From Tritrichomonas musculus (lineage: Eukaryota; Parabasalia; Tritrichomonadida; Tritrichomonadidae): a stretch of 64,000 nucleotides of DNA. A program made the position numbers and the translations under genes. Below, in pieces: positions 37,077-46,390 of the stretch (its first letter is position 1; each line of letters begins with the position of its first letter). The notes below the pieces were generated by a model that ran no database searches, was not told the DNA's origin, and saw only the letters and a program-made list of their open reading frames with translations. The stretch is taken from contig JAPFFF010000006.1 in assembly GCA_039105265.1 (NCBI GenBank), positions 1,302,001 through 1,366,000 on the forward strand, given 5' to 3'.

Positions 37077-37505
37077 ATGAATAAGTACAGAAATCCAAAT
37101 TCTACTACAGTTGGAGCAGAAGGGGCAATGTTTAATGAAGGAACTAAGACTGAGAAGACAATAGAGTTTAATCACTTTGGCATATTTTCTAATGACAATA
37201 CTTACGCAGTTACGTTTAACCCAAGAATTAATAGACCACCAACAAAGTATATGGAAAACAAACCAGTCAAACCACCAAAGAGTAATCAACATAAAACAAG
37301 ACCATTACACGAACCACCTGTTAGTATTACAGATGGAGGGTATTATTTAAAGAAAGATAAAGCACCTAAAGCTCCTATTCTTCCTCCATACTTAAAGAAA
37401 CCAGAGAAATTAGGAGAAATACAAGGTAGAGCGGATGAAAGAAATAAAGGAAGGATTGGATACTTTAAACCAATTAATGTTAAGCAAGCTAATATTCATT
37501 ACTGA
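37077..37505 (+). CDS. Conserved 142-residue Pro-rich protein, Polinton A
   Basis: Counterpart of B's 27054 gene: MNKYRNPNSTTVGAEG, YAVTFNPRINRPP and APILPPYLKKPEK. It starts after T8 and exactly nine bases. It is followed 28 bases later by the 175-residue gene, the same pair order as in B and C. Confidence 0.65.
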   Translation: MNKYRNPNSTTVGAEGAMFNEGTKTEKTIEFNHFGIFSNDNTYAVTFNPRINRPPTKYMENKPVKPPKSNQHKTRPLHEPPVSITDGGYYLKKDKAPKAPILPPYLKKPEKLGEIQGRADERNKGRIGYFKPINVKQANIHY

Positions 37506-37533
37506 TTGATTATCAACTTTTTTTCGAAAGGAA

Positions 37534-38061
37534 ATGATAAAGAAGAGATCCAACAATGCTGGAGTTAACGCGAACGTTTCATTAGAACCTCAAGCAGCAG
37601 CTCAGTCAACAAGCAATATAAATAATAATATTATTATAAACAAAAGGGATGATGGAAAAGAAGAAATTGTTATCACTCGTAATGTTGAATTAGAAGAGAA
37701 TCAAGAAGAAGAAACAAAGGATGTTAAGTACGTGATACTTGAAACGTATGCAAAAATATTGTTGGACCAGGACAAGGCATTATTATCCAACTTAATATCA
37801 AAGAATTGTATAATTGTCCCTGTTACTGCCTTATCTAATATAATTAAAACAATTATTAAGGCGGAAGTGGTAGAAATAAGTCTTGATGAGGATGTAGGTT
37901 GTTGTGCAGGGAAAGCTAATCCAATACGTAAGATAGATTCCATTAAGATAGTAAATGATAATGGAGAAGTATGTACTGATTTCAAACAAGTATATAACAA
38001 AGAATATAATGAATTAGTTAACAAATATCATCTGTGTCTTAAGCATGCAGTTAATATGTAA
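37534..38061 (+). CDS. Conserved 175-residue protein (GCCAGKANPIRKI family), Polinton A
   Basis: About 85 percent identical by eye to B's gene at 26502, with the same disordered front (SNINNNIIINKRDDGKEE), the Cys pair DVGCCAGKANPIRKI and the closing NELVNKYHLCLKH. T7 and exactly nine bases precede the ATG. No function is recognisable. Confidence 0.65.
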   Translation: MIKKRSNNAGVNANVSLEPQAAAQSTSNINNNIIINKRDDGKEEIVITRNVELEENQEEETKDVKYVILETYAKILLDQDKALLSNLISKNCIIVPVTALSNIIKTIIKAEVVEISLDEDVGCCAGKANPIRKIDSIKIVNDNGEVCTDFKQVYNKEYNELVNKYHLCLKHAVNM

Positions 38062-38090
38062 TTATTATTTGTTTTTTTATTTTTATCAAA

Positions 38091-38345
38091 ATGACGAGTA
38101 AAATAGACCTAAACCAATTCAAGAAAACAGAAGTAATAAAGAAATTGTCCAAATCGAAGTCAAGTGAGAATCTGACGTCAATGGATACTCCGAAAAGAGG
38201 CAGGAAGAGTAAATATAATACCCCTGAAGAAAGACTTGAAGCCAGACGACAACAACAAAAAGAATATAGACAAAGAAAGAAGCAAGAGTTAGAGGAATTG
38301 AAGAAAATTGCTGAAATGGTTACTGCTGAGAAGAAAGAAGCATGA
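38091..38345 (+). CDS. Small bZIP-like basic protein, Polinton A
   Basis: 84 codons: IDLNQFKKTEVIKKLSKSKS, a short linker, KRGRKSKYNTPEERLEARRQ and a basic helix running into ELEELKKIAEM. It is shorter than B's copy because the acidic linker is reduced. T7 and 12 bases precede the ATG. The palindromic repeat block 38357-38513 starts right after it. Confidence 0.6.
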   Translation: MTSKIDLNQFKKTEVIKKLSKSKSSENLTSMDTPKRGRKSKYNTPEERLEARRQQQKEYRQRKKQELEELKKIAEMVTAEKKEA

Positions 38346-38356
38346 AAACAAAAAAC

Positions 38357-38513
38357 CTTCATCTTATTTTTGGTTTGGGTGAACAGGTTAGTTCTAACCC
38401 TATTTTTCTAACCATTCACGTCCATCTGATAAACAAAAATATAAGATGATTTTTTTAGTATTTTTGATCATTAGGTGAAGAGGTGAATTGTCACCACATT
38501 TTTGTCACCTTCA
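38357..38513. promoter_or_regulatory. Two copies of a palindromic half-site block between convergent genes, Polinton A
   Basis: Copy 1 (38357 to about 38418) has GGTTAGTTCTAACC followed by a T-rich spacer and a third half-site CTAACC. Copy 2 (38473-38513) has GGTGAATTGTCACC, a T-rich spacer and a third half-site GTCACC. A third, inverted copy lies at 39608-39665. The half-site sequence differs between copies 1 and 2, but all three half-sites inside each copy agree. This suggests paired bases or matched binding sites under selection. It could be a terminator hairpin, operator or replication site. Confidence 0.6.
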
Positions 38514-39563
38514 CACTCTATTCACATATTGTGTCCTATGAACGTTTGTTATCTTCCATTTGCCTGTCTGTTCGAGTTTATCTGTTAATTCAGCAAAGGT
38601 TAATTTTTGTCCAAACTCTTTGGCATATCTCTGCTGAACATCCTTTAACAATAATCTATCAATGTTTGGATAATTGTTCTGCATAAACTTGGCTAAATCG
38701 TAATCAGACTCATCAAACTGCCTATCGATTTCTTCCTGTTCAGCTCTCATACGTTGAACTTCACGCAAAGTATATTCATATAATCTCTGTTTGGCCTCAC
38801 ACTTACTGCAACGTTTATTGGAACTTGAATTGATATTAAATATTTTAGTATTAATCCTCGTAATACAGCATCTAAGCTTCAATAAGGTACTGTAATCAAT
38901 ATGAAATTCATTAACCTTACTTCTTAAGCTCTCATGATTATTATTGTTTTCCATATCATACCAGTAATAGCAGAATACATCATATATACAGTTAGCGTAT
39001 CTTTCAATAAACTCTTTATATTTCTCAAAGTCTTCACTCTCCAAAAGTTCACTTGTACTCATCACTACTTTATCGCACTTCTCATTCATAGCATTGTGGT
39101 CACAATAATAACCAACAAACTGTACATTCATTTTACGTAGAAACTTCTTAAGTTCTGCACTATCTGTCTTTAATACTTCCATTTCATTAAATATTGGTTC
39201 AAATGGTTTTGTCTGTGATATTGGCATTATCTTTGGAAGACTTGAAATCATAGTGAAAACGTCTTTGATATATTTATTGTTGTGCTCAAACTTAACATTA
39301 TAGGCATCAGGATTATAGTTATTGGTTAGCAAATCCCTCATAATCATTCTCTTTGTGTTTAATTCCTTCTCACAACTAACTTCCACAAGAGGCTTAATAG
39401 GGTTTCCATGAATATCATAATACTTATCAACTTTCCCATTTACATCAGATATTGGTTTAGGTATTAGGTCAACAAGATATTCATTAACATTGAAATCTCT
39501 CGCGTTCTCCGAGTGTCGAACGAGGCAGGAGGGTTCAGCTTGTGTTTTTGTTTGCGCTATCAT
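38511..39563 (-). CDS. Winged-helix-like cargo protein, Polinton A
   Basis: 350 codons from MIAQTKTQAEPSCLVRHS. An in-frame upstream extension to 39692 runs back across the repeat and gives a spurious hydrophobic leader. No named family fits the first 250 residues. A possible Cys knuckle is NKRCSKCEAKQR, followed by a helical stretch. The end (LLLKDVQQRYAKEFGQKLTF, then GKWKITNVHRTQYV) resembles the winged-helix-like part of B's cargo gene at 25271. It lies downstream of the polymerase 3' end like B's cargo gene, but is otherwise unrelated. Flanked by inverted repeats. Confidence 0.55.
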   Translation of the reverse strand: MIAQTKTQAEPSCLVRHSENARDFNVNEYLVDLIPKPISDVNGKVDKYYDIHGNPIKPLVEVSCEKELNTKRMIMRDLLTNNYNPDAYNVKFEHNNKYIKDVFTMISSLPKIMPISQTKPFEPIFNEMEVLKTDSAELKKFLRKMNVQFVGYYCDHNAMNEKCDKVVMSTSELLESEDFEKYKEFIERYANCIYDVFCYYWYDMENNNNHESLRSKVNEFHIDYSTLLKLRCCITRINTKIFNINSSSNKRCSKCEAKQRLYEYTLREVQRMRAEQEEIDRQFDESDYDLAKFMQNNYPNIDRLLLKDVQQRYAKEFGQKLTFAELTDKLEQTGKWKITNVHRTQYVNRV

Positions 39564-39607
39564 TAGGTTTATGTAAGTGGAAGATAAAAAATTAACTAAA
39601 AAAATAA

Positions 39608-39665
39608 AGGTGACAAAAAATAGGTGACAATTCACCTCTTCACCCAAACCAAAAATAAGAAGAAG
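39608..39665 (-). repeat. Inverted third copy of the palindromic block, Polinton A
   Basis: 58 bp. Bases 39639-39665 match 38357-38383 inverted (27 bp, one difference). Bases 39608-39643 match 38475-38510 inverted (36 bp, two differences). With the left copies it brackets the cargo gene at 38511-39563. Confidence 0.85.
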
Positions 39666-39669
39666 ATTT

Positions 39670-42600
39670 TTAGAATTTGATTCTTCGTTCAAACACAGGA
39701 AGATTTACTTGTTGATAAGAACTACTCTTTCTGAAGCAATTAGCACCATCAAGGATGTTAAATGTTATTTCCTCTCCATCATAAAGTTTCTCATATAGTT
39801 GCTCAATTGTTATACCCATTCTTTTTGCTTTGTTCAGGATAACTTGTTTTGGTATTCCTTTTAATCTAATGTGATAGCCTTCATTACCTTTTTCATCAAC
39901 GAGGATATCTAAGTAACTTTTCTTTCCTAATGCTATTAATTTCCTTGAATGAACACTACCGACAGCACCATTAAACGAATCAAAGTCACAATGAAACTGT
40001 GTCATCTTCTTACCAATCAACTCCTTCCCATATTTTTTCTTGAACACCTCAGCTATCCTTGGTACATCTATTTCTCTAACGTGTACGCTATCTGTATCTG
40101 TATAGTAGATGTCTATTCCATTTTGCTCAGCAGTACTCATTACCCTATTCATAAGATGTTTGCTCCATGACAAGACACTAGCACCAAAATGAGGTAAATT
40201 AAAATGACTGTTTATTGGTTTCACTTTCTTAACATATACATTATCAATTGACTTGTTCTCTATCACCTCTGTTATGTAATTATAGTTCTTCCATATATAT
40301 TTAATGGCTTTATCTTTTGGTATGCATTTAGTTTCAGTTGTTGTTGCCTTTAGGATAGATTTTCCGTAAATGGAATTAAGAAGTAGTTTAATGGTTTGTT
40401 GCAATGGATTGTTAGCATCTTGGTATCTCCTTCTTAGATTGAACAATTTCTCTATAAATACATTAATCTTGTTGTTGAATCCTTTGTCAAAGTAATATCC
40501 TCTAATAAACTCATAATCGAAATCATAAAATTCCATCAAGTCCATATAAGCTCTCTTGTCTATGTAATAATTGTTGATAGGGTTGTTGTTAAATATTTTT
40601 GACCCTTGATCATTCCTACTAAATATTTGACCAAATTTATATGGTTTGTCAGCCTTGCACTTGATCTTCTTGATATTGATTTCAATGAAGAACTGATCAA
40701 AATCTAATAATTCTTTCGTAAACATATCCGATGGGCCCGCACGATTAGTGCCTGAGGCCTCCAGGCGAATTACTTCAGGCACTCCTTTAGGTACACCAGA
40801 CATAATACTCATTGCACTAGGATATAAACTGACGGCATCAAAATCTTGTATCCTTTCCTCTATATATTGCTTTTCATTATTAGCTGTCATTGTTCTACCT
40901 CCACTAAAATATCTCTGAATGAAGTTTTGTGGTTTACCACTAAGTTGATAACACCCATCAAAGCAACCAAATTTATATGCATAATAGTAGCCAATAGAGC
41001 TAATGGATATAAAGTTATGGACATCAAGCATCTTTGTCTTCGTCTGCTTAAATACTTCTACCAGATCTCTATTAAATTTCTCTACTCCCTTCATTAATAC
41101 TATGCAATCCAGTTTACAATAATAGATAGCATACTTCATAATATCAATAGCTCCTCCAACATATGCACCACAAGCTTTTGCATTATCTATTAATTGCTTC
41201 CAGTCTTGTTTTATCTGTGTCAATGGTTTCTTGTCTTGGTTCTCTAAGTAATACTGTAGTTGAAATTCAAGCACAGAGACAGTTTTCCTATTTATGTTCC
41301 TTTCAGTATATATTTTATATGCCATTACCTCTTTATGAACTGGTAACTGAAACATCTTACCAAATGAAGCTAATGCAGCAGGGATGATAGAGTAGCTATT
41401 GCGGAAAGTTAATCTCTTGTTAGGTTTATACTTTGTCATGACTATTTGCAGAATCGTTCCACTTCTCTCTGTTATTTGTACATCCCATCCAGGAGTATTT
41501 ATAAAGAAACAAGCATCATATTTAAGGTTATGGAAGTAAATGAGAGAATTGTTCTCCAATGACTTTAGTAATCTGTCAGCAATATTCTCACCATCAAATA
41601 TCATTTTATGAATTAACTCTTTTGTCCTGTACACAGTAATATTTAGATAAGGCATATGGGGTGATACAGTGGTATTAGTTTCAAAATCAGAATAATAAAT
41701 CCTACTCCACTCTCTTTCCTTTTTCGTCTCTGATGAATCTATTAGTTTACAGCACAATTCAGGATCATATTCAAGGTCCGTATAATCCGCTAAGTGAGAG
41801 TTGTATTCATTCATTGCTAAGATATTCATTTCACAGGACTTTATCTCCCTGAACTTTCCTTCTTTAAATAGCTTGCGAAATATTGCCATAGGTTTAACAC
41901 CATTTAGGGGTTTATATATCATGTAATGGTTCTTGTACAATAATAAATCAACAATTCGGTCAAACTCTTTGGCCCATGGTCTCTTTCTTGTATCTATTTT
42001 TATTTGTAGTTGGCTTCTTTCATCATATTTCTCATCAATCCTTCTTACAACAAAATGGCATTTAAACTGCTTGGCTATATCGTATATCAAGTTATTGGGG
42101 ATTAACCTAGTCTTGACCATAAAGCGTAAATAATTAATTTCCTCATCAGTGAATACTCCAGACTGAATGCAAGCATATACCAAACAATTGTCTTTATAGT
42201 TCTTCTTATCAACTGTCTTGAATATTTGGTACTGTGATAAGTCTAAATCAGAAAGATTAATATAAGGGAAGAATCCACCTTCTGGATTATCGCGATAATC
42301 TTCGTCGACTTCAACTTCTTCTTCATACAACTTACCTTTATTATCTTCTTTATTAATAGTGAATGATGTTTGCTTGCCTCACTTTCTATTTTTAATGAAG
42401 AGCAACTGGTATTTTGCAGGGATGAATACATTGCCAACCCAAGGATTATTGTCTGAACAGTCATCATTCAAGTCTATTGTCCCTGATATATGTCCTATTG
42501 TTGAATCTAATCTTCGTGCCTTGGAAAGTGTAAACCATTTGTATTCCTCACCACCTAATGATTCGCTTTTTACTACTATATTTTTCTTATTCTCTTTGTG

Positions 42601-42690
42601 TAATTGTCTTAATGTTTCAGTGAAAGCAAGTCTCTTATCTTCATCATCTCCTATATCTATGTCAAATGATATTTCTTTATTAGCCTTAAC
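39670..42690 (-). pseudogene. Protein-primed family B DNA polymerase of Polinton A
   Basis: Closely matches B's polymerase, with YSDFETN, FHNLKYDACF, DFDAVSLYPSAM, LLLNSIYGKS, YYTDTDS and the same closing FERRIKF. The Cys/His region (DNCLVYACIQ and NHYMIYKP) is present. Its upstream end stops near 42690, where polymerase sequence of element C begins. It looks broken, by about one break plus that junction. A GC-rich island near 40734-40778 stands out inside it. Confidence 0.85.
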
Positions 42691-43860
42691 ATAATCATAT
42701 TCAGTTGTGTTGATAATATCCATTTCGCATGCTTTGATTTCTTCAAATAGATGTAACTCAAACATCTTTTGGAAAAAGGTTATTGGTTTGATTCCTTCAG
42801 AATTATATTCTTTGACAGTCTTTCTATTACTATGTAATTTATATATCATACATCTTTTGTCAAAAGGCATATATGCAAATGTTCTATCAAGTTCTTCATA
42901 GTGTTGAAGATAGAATAATGTACAAGGTATGTTCTTATTGAGCATATAATGGTCTTTGAACAATATCAGTTTAACTTCTCTTTTAAAATCAACAGACCAT
43001 TTTTTCTTTCTGGTGTTGATTCTTGTTTCATACTTGTATTTATCAGGTTGTTCAACAACTCTAATGATACTAAAATTGCACTTGAACTTTTTAGCTACTT
43101 CTTCTATCTTGTTATTGGGTATGGTTCTTGTTTGAACAAAAAATCGTAAGTCATCTATTTCATCATCAGTGAACACACCGGATTGTATACAAGCATATAC
43201 AAAACAATTATCTCTGTAGTTCTCTTTCCTTACCTCATGAAAGATTTGGTATGTAGATAAGTCTATAGGTGATAGATTGATGTATGGGAAAAAACTACCT
43301 TCTGGTGTATTTCGATAGTCTTCATCAATTTCAACTTCATCATCATAGATTTCATGAGTATCCATATCTTGCATCTTGGTTCGAAAATGAACACCATCAT
43401 TTGTTTTGTTCATGTCAATAAATTGTACCTCATATCGAACTGGAATGAACATGTTTGAGATATATGGATTAGTGTCTGACTGGTCTTCACTTAAATCAAG
43501 TTCTCCTGTTATATGACCTAATGTACTTTCGATGTTGTGCTTATCACTGAGTGTGAAGTACTTATAAGTTCCATCAAGTGCAATTGCTTTAACAATAGGT
43601 CTTCCAACATTTGTCTTTTTATGTATCTGTCGTAGTGCTTCCGTAAATGCGTACCTCTTATCTTCATCTTGATTGATGTCTGTAGCAAAACCAATACCTT
43701 GTCCTGCAGGAATCATGAGCTTCCTCATTTCTTCTTTAAATTTGTCTTTCTTTTGGTATTGTTTTGCACGTCGATTATATTCACGACGAAACTGTGATTT
43801 TGTATCAGCATAGACATCTCCAATAGCATCTAAAAAATTATCTTCAATGTCCTTGTTCAT
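42691..43860 (-). pseudogene. Front part of Polinton C polymerase
   Basis: From MNKDIEDNFLDAIGDVYADT this is the N-terminal 390 or so residues of a polymerase related to that of B: EDKRYAFTEALRQIHKK, a SLGHITG-like block (ESTLGHITGELDLSED), DNCFVYACIQSGVF and KDHYMLNKN. It includes the Cys/His domain but no catalytic motif. At about 42690 it passes, in an open frame, into sequence of A's polymerase. It is a fragment. Confidence 0.75.
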
Positions 43861-43943
43861 GTTTAACCTAAAATAAAAGTGAAACGATAAAAATAAAAAC
43901 AAAGAAAAAGTTAAAAAAATTATTTTTTTAGTTATGACCTATC

Positions 43944-45260
43944 TTATTGGGGGTAATCATCATCATCAACGACATTATCATCGAGATATGGAAAATGATA
44001 TTGGAACTCATTTCCTTTCATCTTCGATTCAGAGTTCCGTTGAATTTCGTTCTTCTCCATTGATTCACCAAATTGCCTCATGGCTTTCAGCACTTGCTTC
44101 GGTGATTGCTTCTTTCCACTTCTCTCGAAGCTGCATGCTTTGTCCAACTTCTCTTTCTCTTCTTGTGATAAGTATGGTCGAAGATGATAAACGCAATTGG
44201 ACAACTTCCATCCATAGGACTTGAACACGCTTATCTGCTCTGGTACTTTTTTCTTGTCATATGATTCAACAGCTTCCAACATGTTTCGAAGAAAATCAGC
44301 TTCTTTCATCATCAAGTTCGATCTTGCCAACTTTTCAGCAAATGCATCATCTGTTGGAGGACCAGCTTGTTGAGCATTTTTGAGAGATGACACGTCCTTC
44401 TTAAGATCGCGAATTTTGTTAATGTACTTCGCCACCTTTTTTGGAGCAAGTTCCAATTTCATCAGCTCGATTGTGTATTCGTCGCTATTATCAATGTCTT
44501 TCCTGAGTTCTTCAGCATTGTGATTGATGTCTTCAATGTGAAATTCTACACCAGTCATTCGCTCCTCCAACTTCGTTAATCGGTCTTTCAAGTTTTCATT
44601 TTCTTCTATTATTCGTTCCATTTCATCTCGAAAGTCAAATGGCCTAACATTATCCTCCTTATAATCACTATTGGATTTCATATCATGAACACTTTTCGGT
44701 GGCTTATATGGTTCTCTGTGAACTGGTTCTTGTTCATGATCAACTTCTTCTTCTTCTATCTTTGTTTCTTCTTTTGGATTGGTACTGAGTTTTTGATTCA
44801 CGGCAAATGCAGATGGTCTAGCGAGAACACTTGGAGGTGGCGGTATTTGTTGATTAGAAGGAGGTGGAGGAGGTGGAGGAACTTGTATTATATTATATGA
44901 GCGAGGTGGTGGAAAGACTTTATTTGAAATTGGAACATATGGAACATATGGATTCTTCCTTCTTGCATCGTCTTCTTGCTTCAATCTTGCTAATGCTTCT
45001 TCTTCTTGCTTCTTCTTCAATCTAGCTGCTGCTTCTTCTTCTTGCTGCTTCTTTAATCTAGCTGCTGCTTCTTCTTGCTGCTTCATGATGAACTGTCTCA
45101 TGGATTCGAGTTGTTCTGGGGTCATGTTCTTGAGCCAATCTTCTGTGGGTGGAGCTGATGGTGGATCTGATGGTGGATCTGATGGTGGAGCTTGTTGACC
45201 CGATTGCTCGATCGAGTCAAATAGACTAACATCGCTGTCTGAGCTGTAGTTGTATGACAT
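43944..45260 (-). CDS. Pro-rich coiled-coil protein, 438 codons, Polinton C
   Basis: Residues 20-45 are Pro/Ser-rich (APPSDPPSDPPSAPP). Residues about 55-100 contain a near-repeat of AAARLKKQQEEE, a charged single helix. A second Pro-rich region with PPPPPPPSNQQIPPPP follows. Residues about 215-300 are a coiled coil (ENLKDRLTKLEERMTGVEFH), and the rest is helical with an acidic tail. No enzyme motif and no counterpart in A or B. Likely a filamentous or scaffolding protein; the function is unknown. Confidence 0.6.
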   Translation of the reverse strand: MSYNYSSDSDVSLFDSIEQSGQQAPPSDPPSDPPSAPPTEDWLKNMTPEQLESMRQFIMKQQEEAAARLKKQQEEEAAARLKKKQEEEALARLKQEDDARRKNPYVPYVPISNKVFPPPRSYNIIQVPPPPPPPSNQQIPPPPSVLARPSAFAVNQKLSTNPKEETKIEEEEVDHEQEPVHREPYKPPKSVHDMKSNSDYKEDNVRPFDFRDEMERIIEENENLKDRLTKLEERMTGVEFHIEDINHNAEELRKDIDNSDEYTIELMKLELAPKKVAKYINKIRDLKKDVSSLKNAQQAGPPTDDAFAEKLARSNLMMKEADFLRNMLEAVESYDKKKVPEQISVFKSYGWKLSNCVYHLRPYLSQEEKEKLDKACSFERSGKKQSPKQVLKAMRQFGESMEKNEIQRNSESKMKGNEFQYHFPYLDDNVVDDDDYPQ

Positions 45261-45450
45261 ACAAGTATAAAAATGATCTATTTTCTAGTTGATATCACTA
45301 AATTTTAAATTTCGTAGAAAAACTCGAAGGTGGATATTTTTCTTTGAAAAAGTTAAATACACTATAAAAATTCAAAAATTGAATAAAAAAAAATAAAATA
45401 TATTGAAATTTTAAAAAAATATATTTATTAATATCACTATTATTTTATTA

Positions 45451-45846
45451 ATGATGAATGAAGAAGAAGATAAAATAGAAGATATTTTACAAAAACAAAC
45501 ACCTCCTAAAGATCGTGATTCATTCGACTACAAAATAAATATAAACATGTCGAAAAAAATATCTCAACTAAAAGTTGAAGATGATACATCAAATTTAAGA
45601 ACGATGTGTGAAAATTATGCTCATGCTCTTGAAAATGATGCACATCGACTTCGAGCAAAACAAAAAAAGAGGTATGATGAATGGTTTGACAACCTCGAGA
45701 AAGATTGTTATCCTGCAAGAGACATTGTTAACTTGTACAACATGTTCTTTGGTCATGAACTATCTATTACTCGACTTGGTTTCGGGCATCTCGATGGAAC
45801 AAAGAGACGCTTTACTCATAAGAGGGTGAAAAAAACAATAAGCTAA
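45451..45846 (+). CDS. Hypothetical 131-residue basic protein, Polinton C
   Basis: No known family. The acidic front (MMNEEEDKIEDILQ) precedes a helical middle and a compact basic end: DIVNLYNMFFGHELSITRLG and then RFTHKRVKKTIS. The pattern of a helix, a turn and a basic strand faintly recalls the winged-helix-like ends of the cargo proteins in A and B. It runs convergently towards the bZIP-like gene across the 19-bp array. Either of two adjacent ATGs could be the start. Confidence 0.45.
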   Translation: MMNEEEDKIEDILQKQTPPKDRDSFDYKININMSKKISQLKVEDDTSNLRTMCENYAHALENDAHRLRAKQKKRYDEWFDNLEKDCYPARDIVNLYNMFFGHELSITRLGFGHLDGTKRRFTHKRVKKTIS

Positions 45847-45903
45847 TAACAATGTACTACAAAAAAAATGAATAACTAAAAAAAATTTTTTTAATCTACT
45901 TGT

Positions 45904-46054
45904 TTTTCCTCATGTGATACCTTTTTCCTCATGTGATACCTTTTTCCTCATGTGATACCTTTTTCCTGATGTGATACCTTTTTCCTGATGTGATACCTAT
46001 TTCCTGATGTGATACCTATTTCCTGATGTGATACCTCATTCTTCATGTGATACC
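45904..46054. repeat. 19-bp tandem array, core TGTGATACC, Polinton C
   Basis: Eight units of the type TTTTTCCTCATGTGATACC, the last few with small changes. It abuts and enters the 3' end of the bZIP-like gene, whose last codons KKVSHEE are one unit read on the minus strand, so the array probably grew from that gene end. A unit length of 19, not a multiple of three, argues that the rest of the array is non-coding. No spacers, so not CRISPR. Confidence 0.9.
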
Positions 46055-46314
46055 TTTTTGCTTTCATACGACATTATTTTTTCCTTCATACTTTGTACTT
46101 CTTTTTTCTTTCTTTCACGATATGCCTTTTGCTGTTGTTTACGTGCTTCATTTCGTTCTTCAACTGTTGCATACTTTTGCTTTCTACCACGTTTTTCTGT
46201 TGTTTCAGTTTTTGCAGTATCAATATTTTTGAGGTTGTTGTTACTCTTGGACTTCTTCAACTTCTTGATGATAGCTGTTTCCTTGAACTCACCCAAATCT
46301 AAATTTTGGCTCAT
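46036..46314 (-). CDS. Small bZIP-like basic protein, Polinton C
   Basis: 92 codons from MSQNLDLGEFKETAII. An upstream in-frame extension to 46449 overlaps the divergent gene and has no homologue. The conserved parts are IIKKLKKSKSNNNLKN, EKRGRKQKYATVEERNEARK and the basic helix QQKAYRERKKKEVQSM. The final residues come from one unit of the 19-bp array. Confidence 0.6.
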   Translation of the reverse strand: MSQNLDLGEFKETAIIKKLKKSKSNNNLKNIDTAKTETTEKRGRKQKYATVEERNEARKQQQKAYRERKKKEVQSMKEKIMSYESKKVSHEE

Positions 46315-46390
46315 GATTTCATTTGAGAAAAAAAATTGAATTATTTTTGAAAATTGAATATTCGCAAACAAAATCACTTCATTTTTTAAA

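Larger units (their letters stand above)
1..42690 (+). mobile_element. Polinton A (older copy, interrupted, left end outside window)
   Basis: A Polinton/Maverick-type virus-like element in plus orientation. Visible parts in order are minor-capsid-like protein, integrase, packaging ATPase, small hydrophobic protein, basic protein, major capsid protein, two HNH genes, conserved small proteins, a bZIP-like protein, a winged-helix-like cargo gene and a protein-primed polymerase on the minus strand. A hAT-like element (3075-8422) and Polinton B (11147-35031) are inserted in it. Its right part stops where its polymerase meets that of Polinton C near 42690, so neither terminal repeat is in view. It is broken: two insertions plus about two or more further breaks. 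It is older than B, which sits inside it, but its integrase is still over 90 percent identical to B's by eye, so A and B are close relatives. Confidence 0.85.

Noticed and set aside
39564-39692. Signal-peptide-like hydrophobic start of the cargo gene in A
   Set aside because: These codons lie in the inverted repeat and AT-rich leader. The ATG at 39563 is preceded by a normal leader and begins the non-repetitive protein.
45904-46054. CRISPR-like array of short repeats
   Set aside because: The 19-bp units are head-to-tail with no unique spacers, and no cas-like gene is present. The same applies to 21050-21220.
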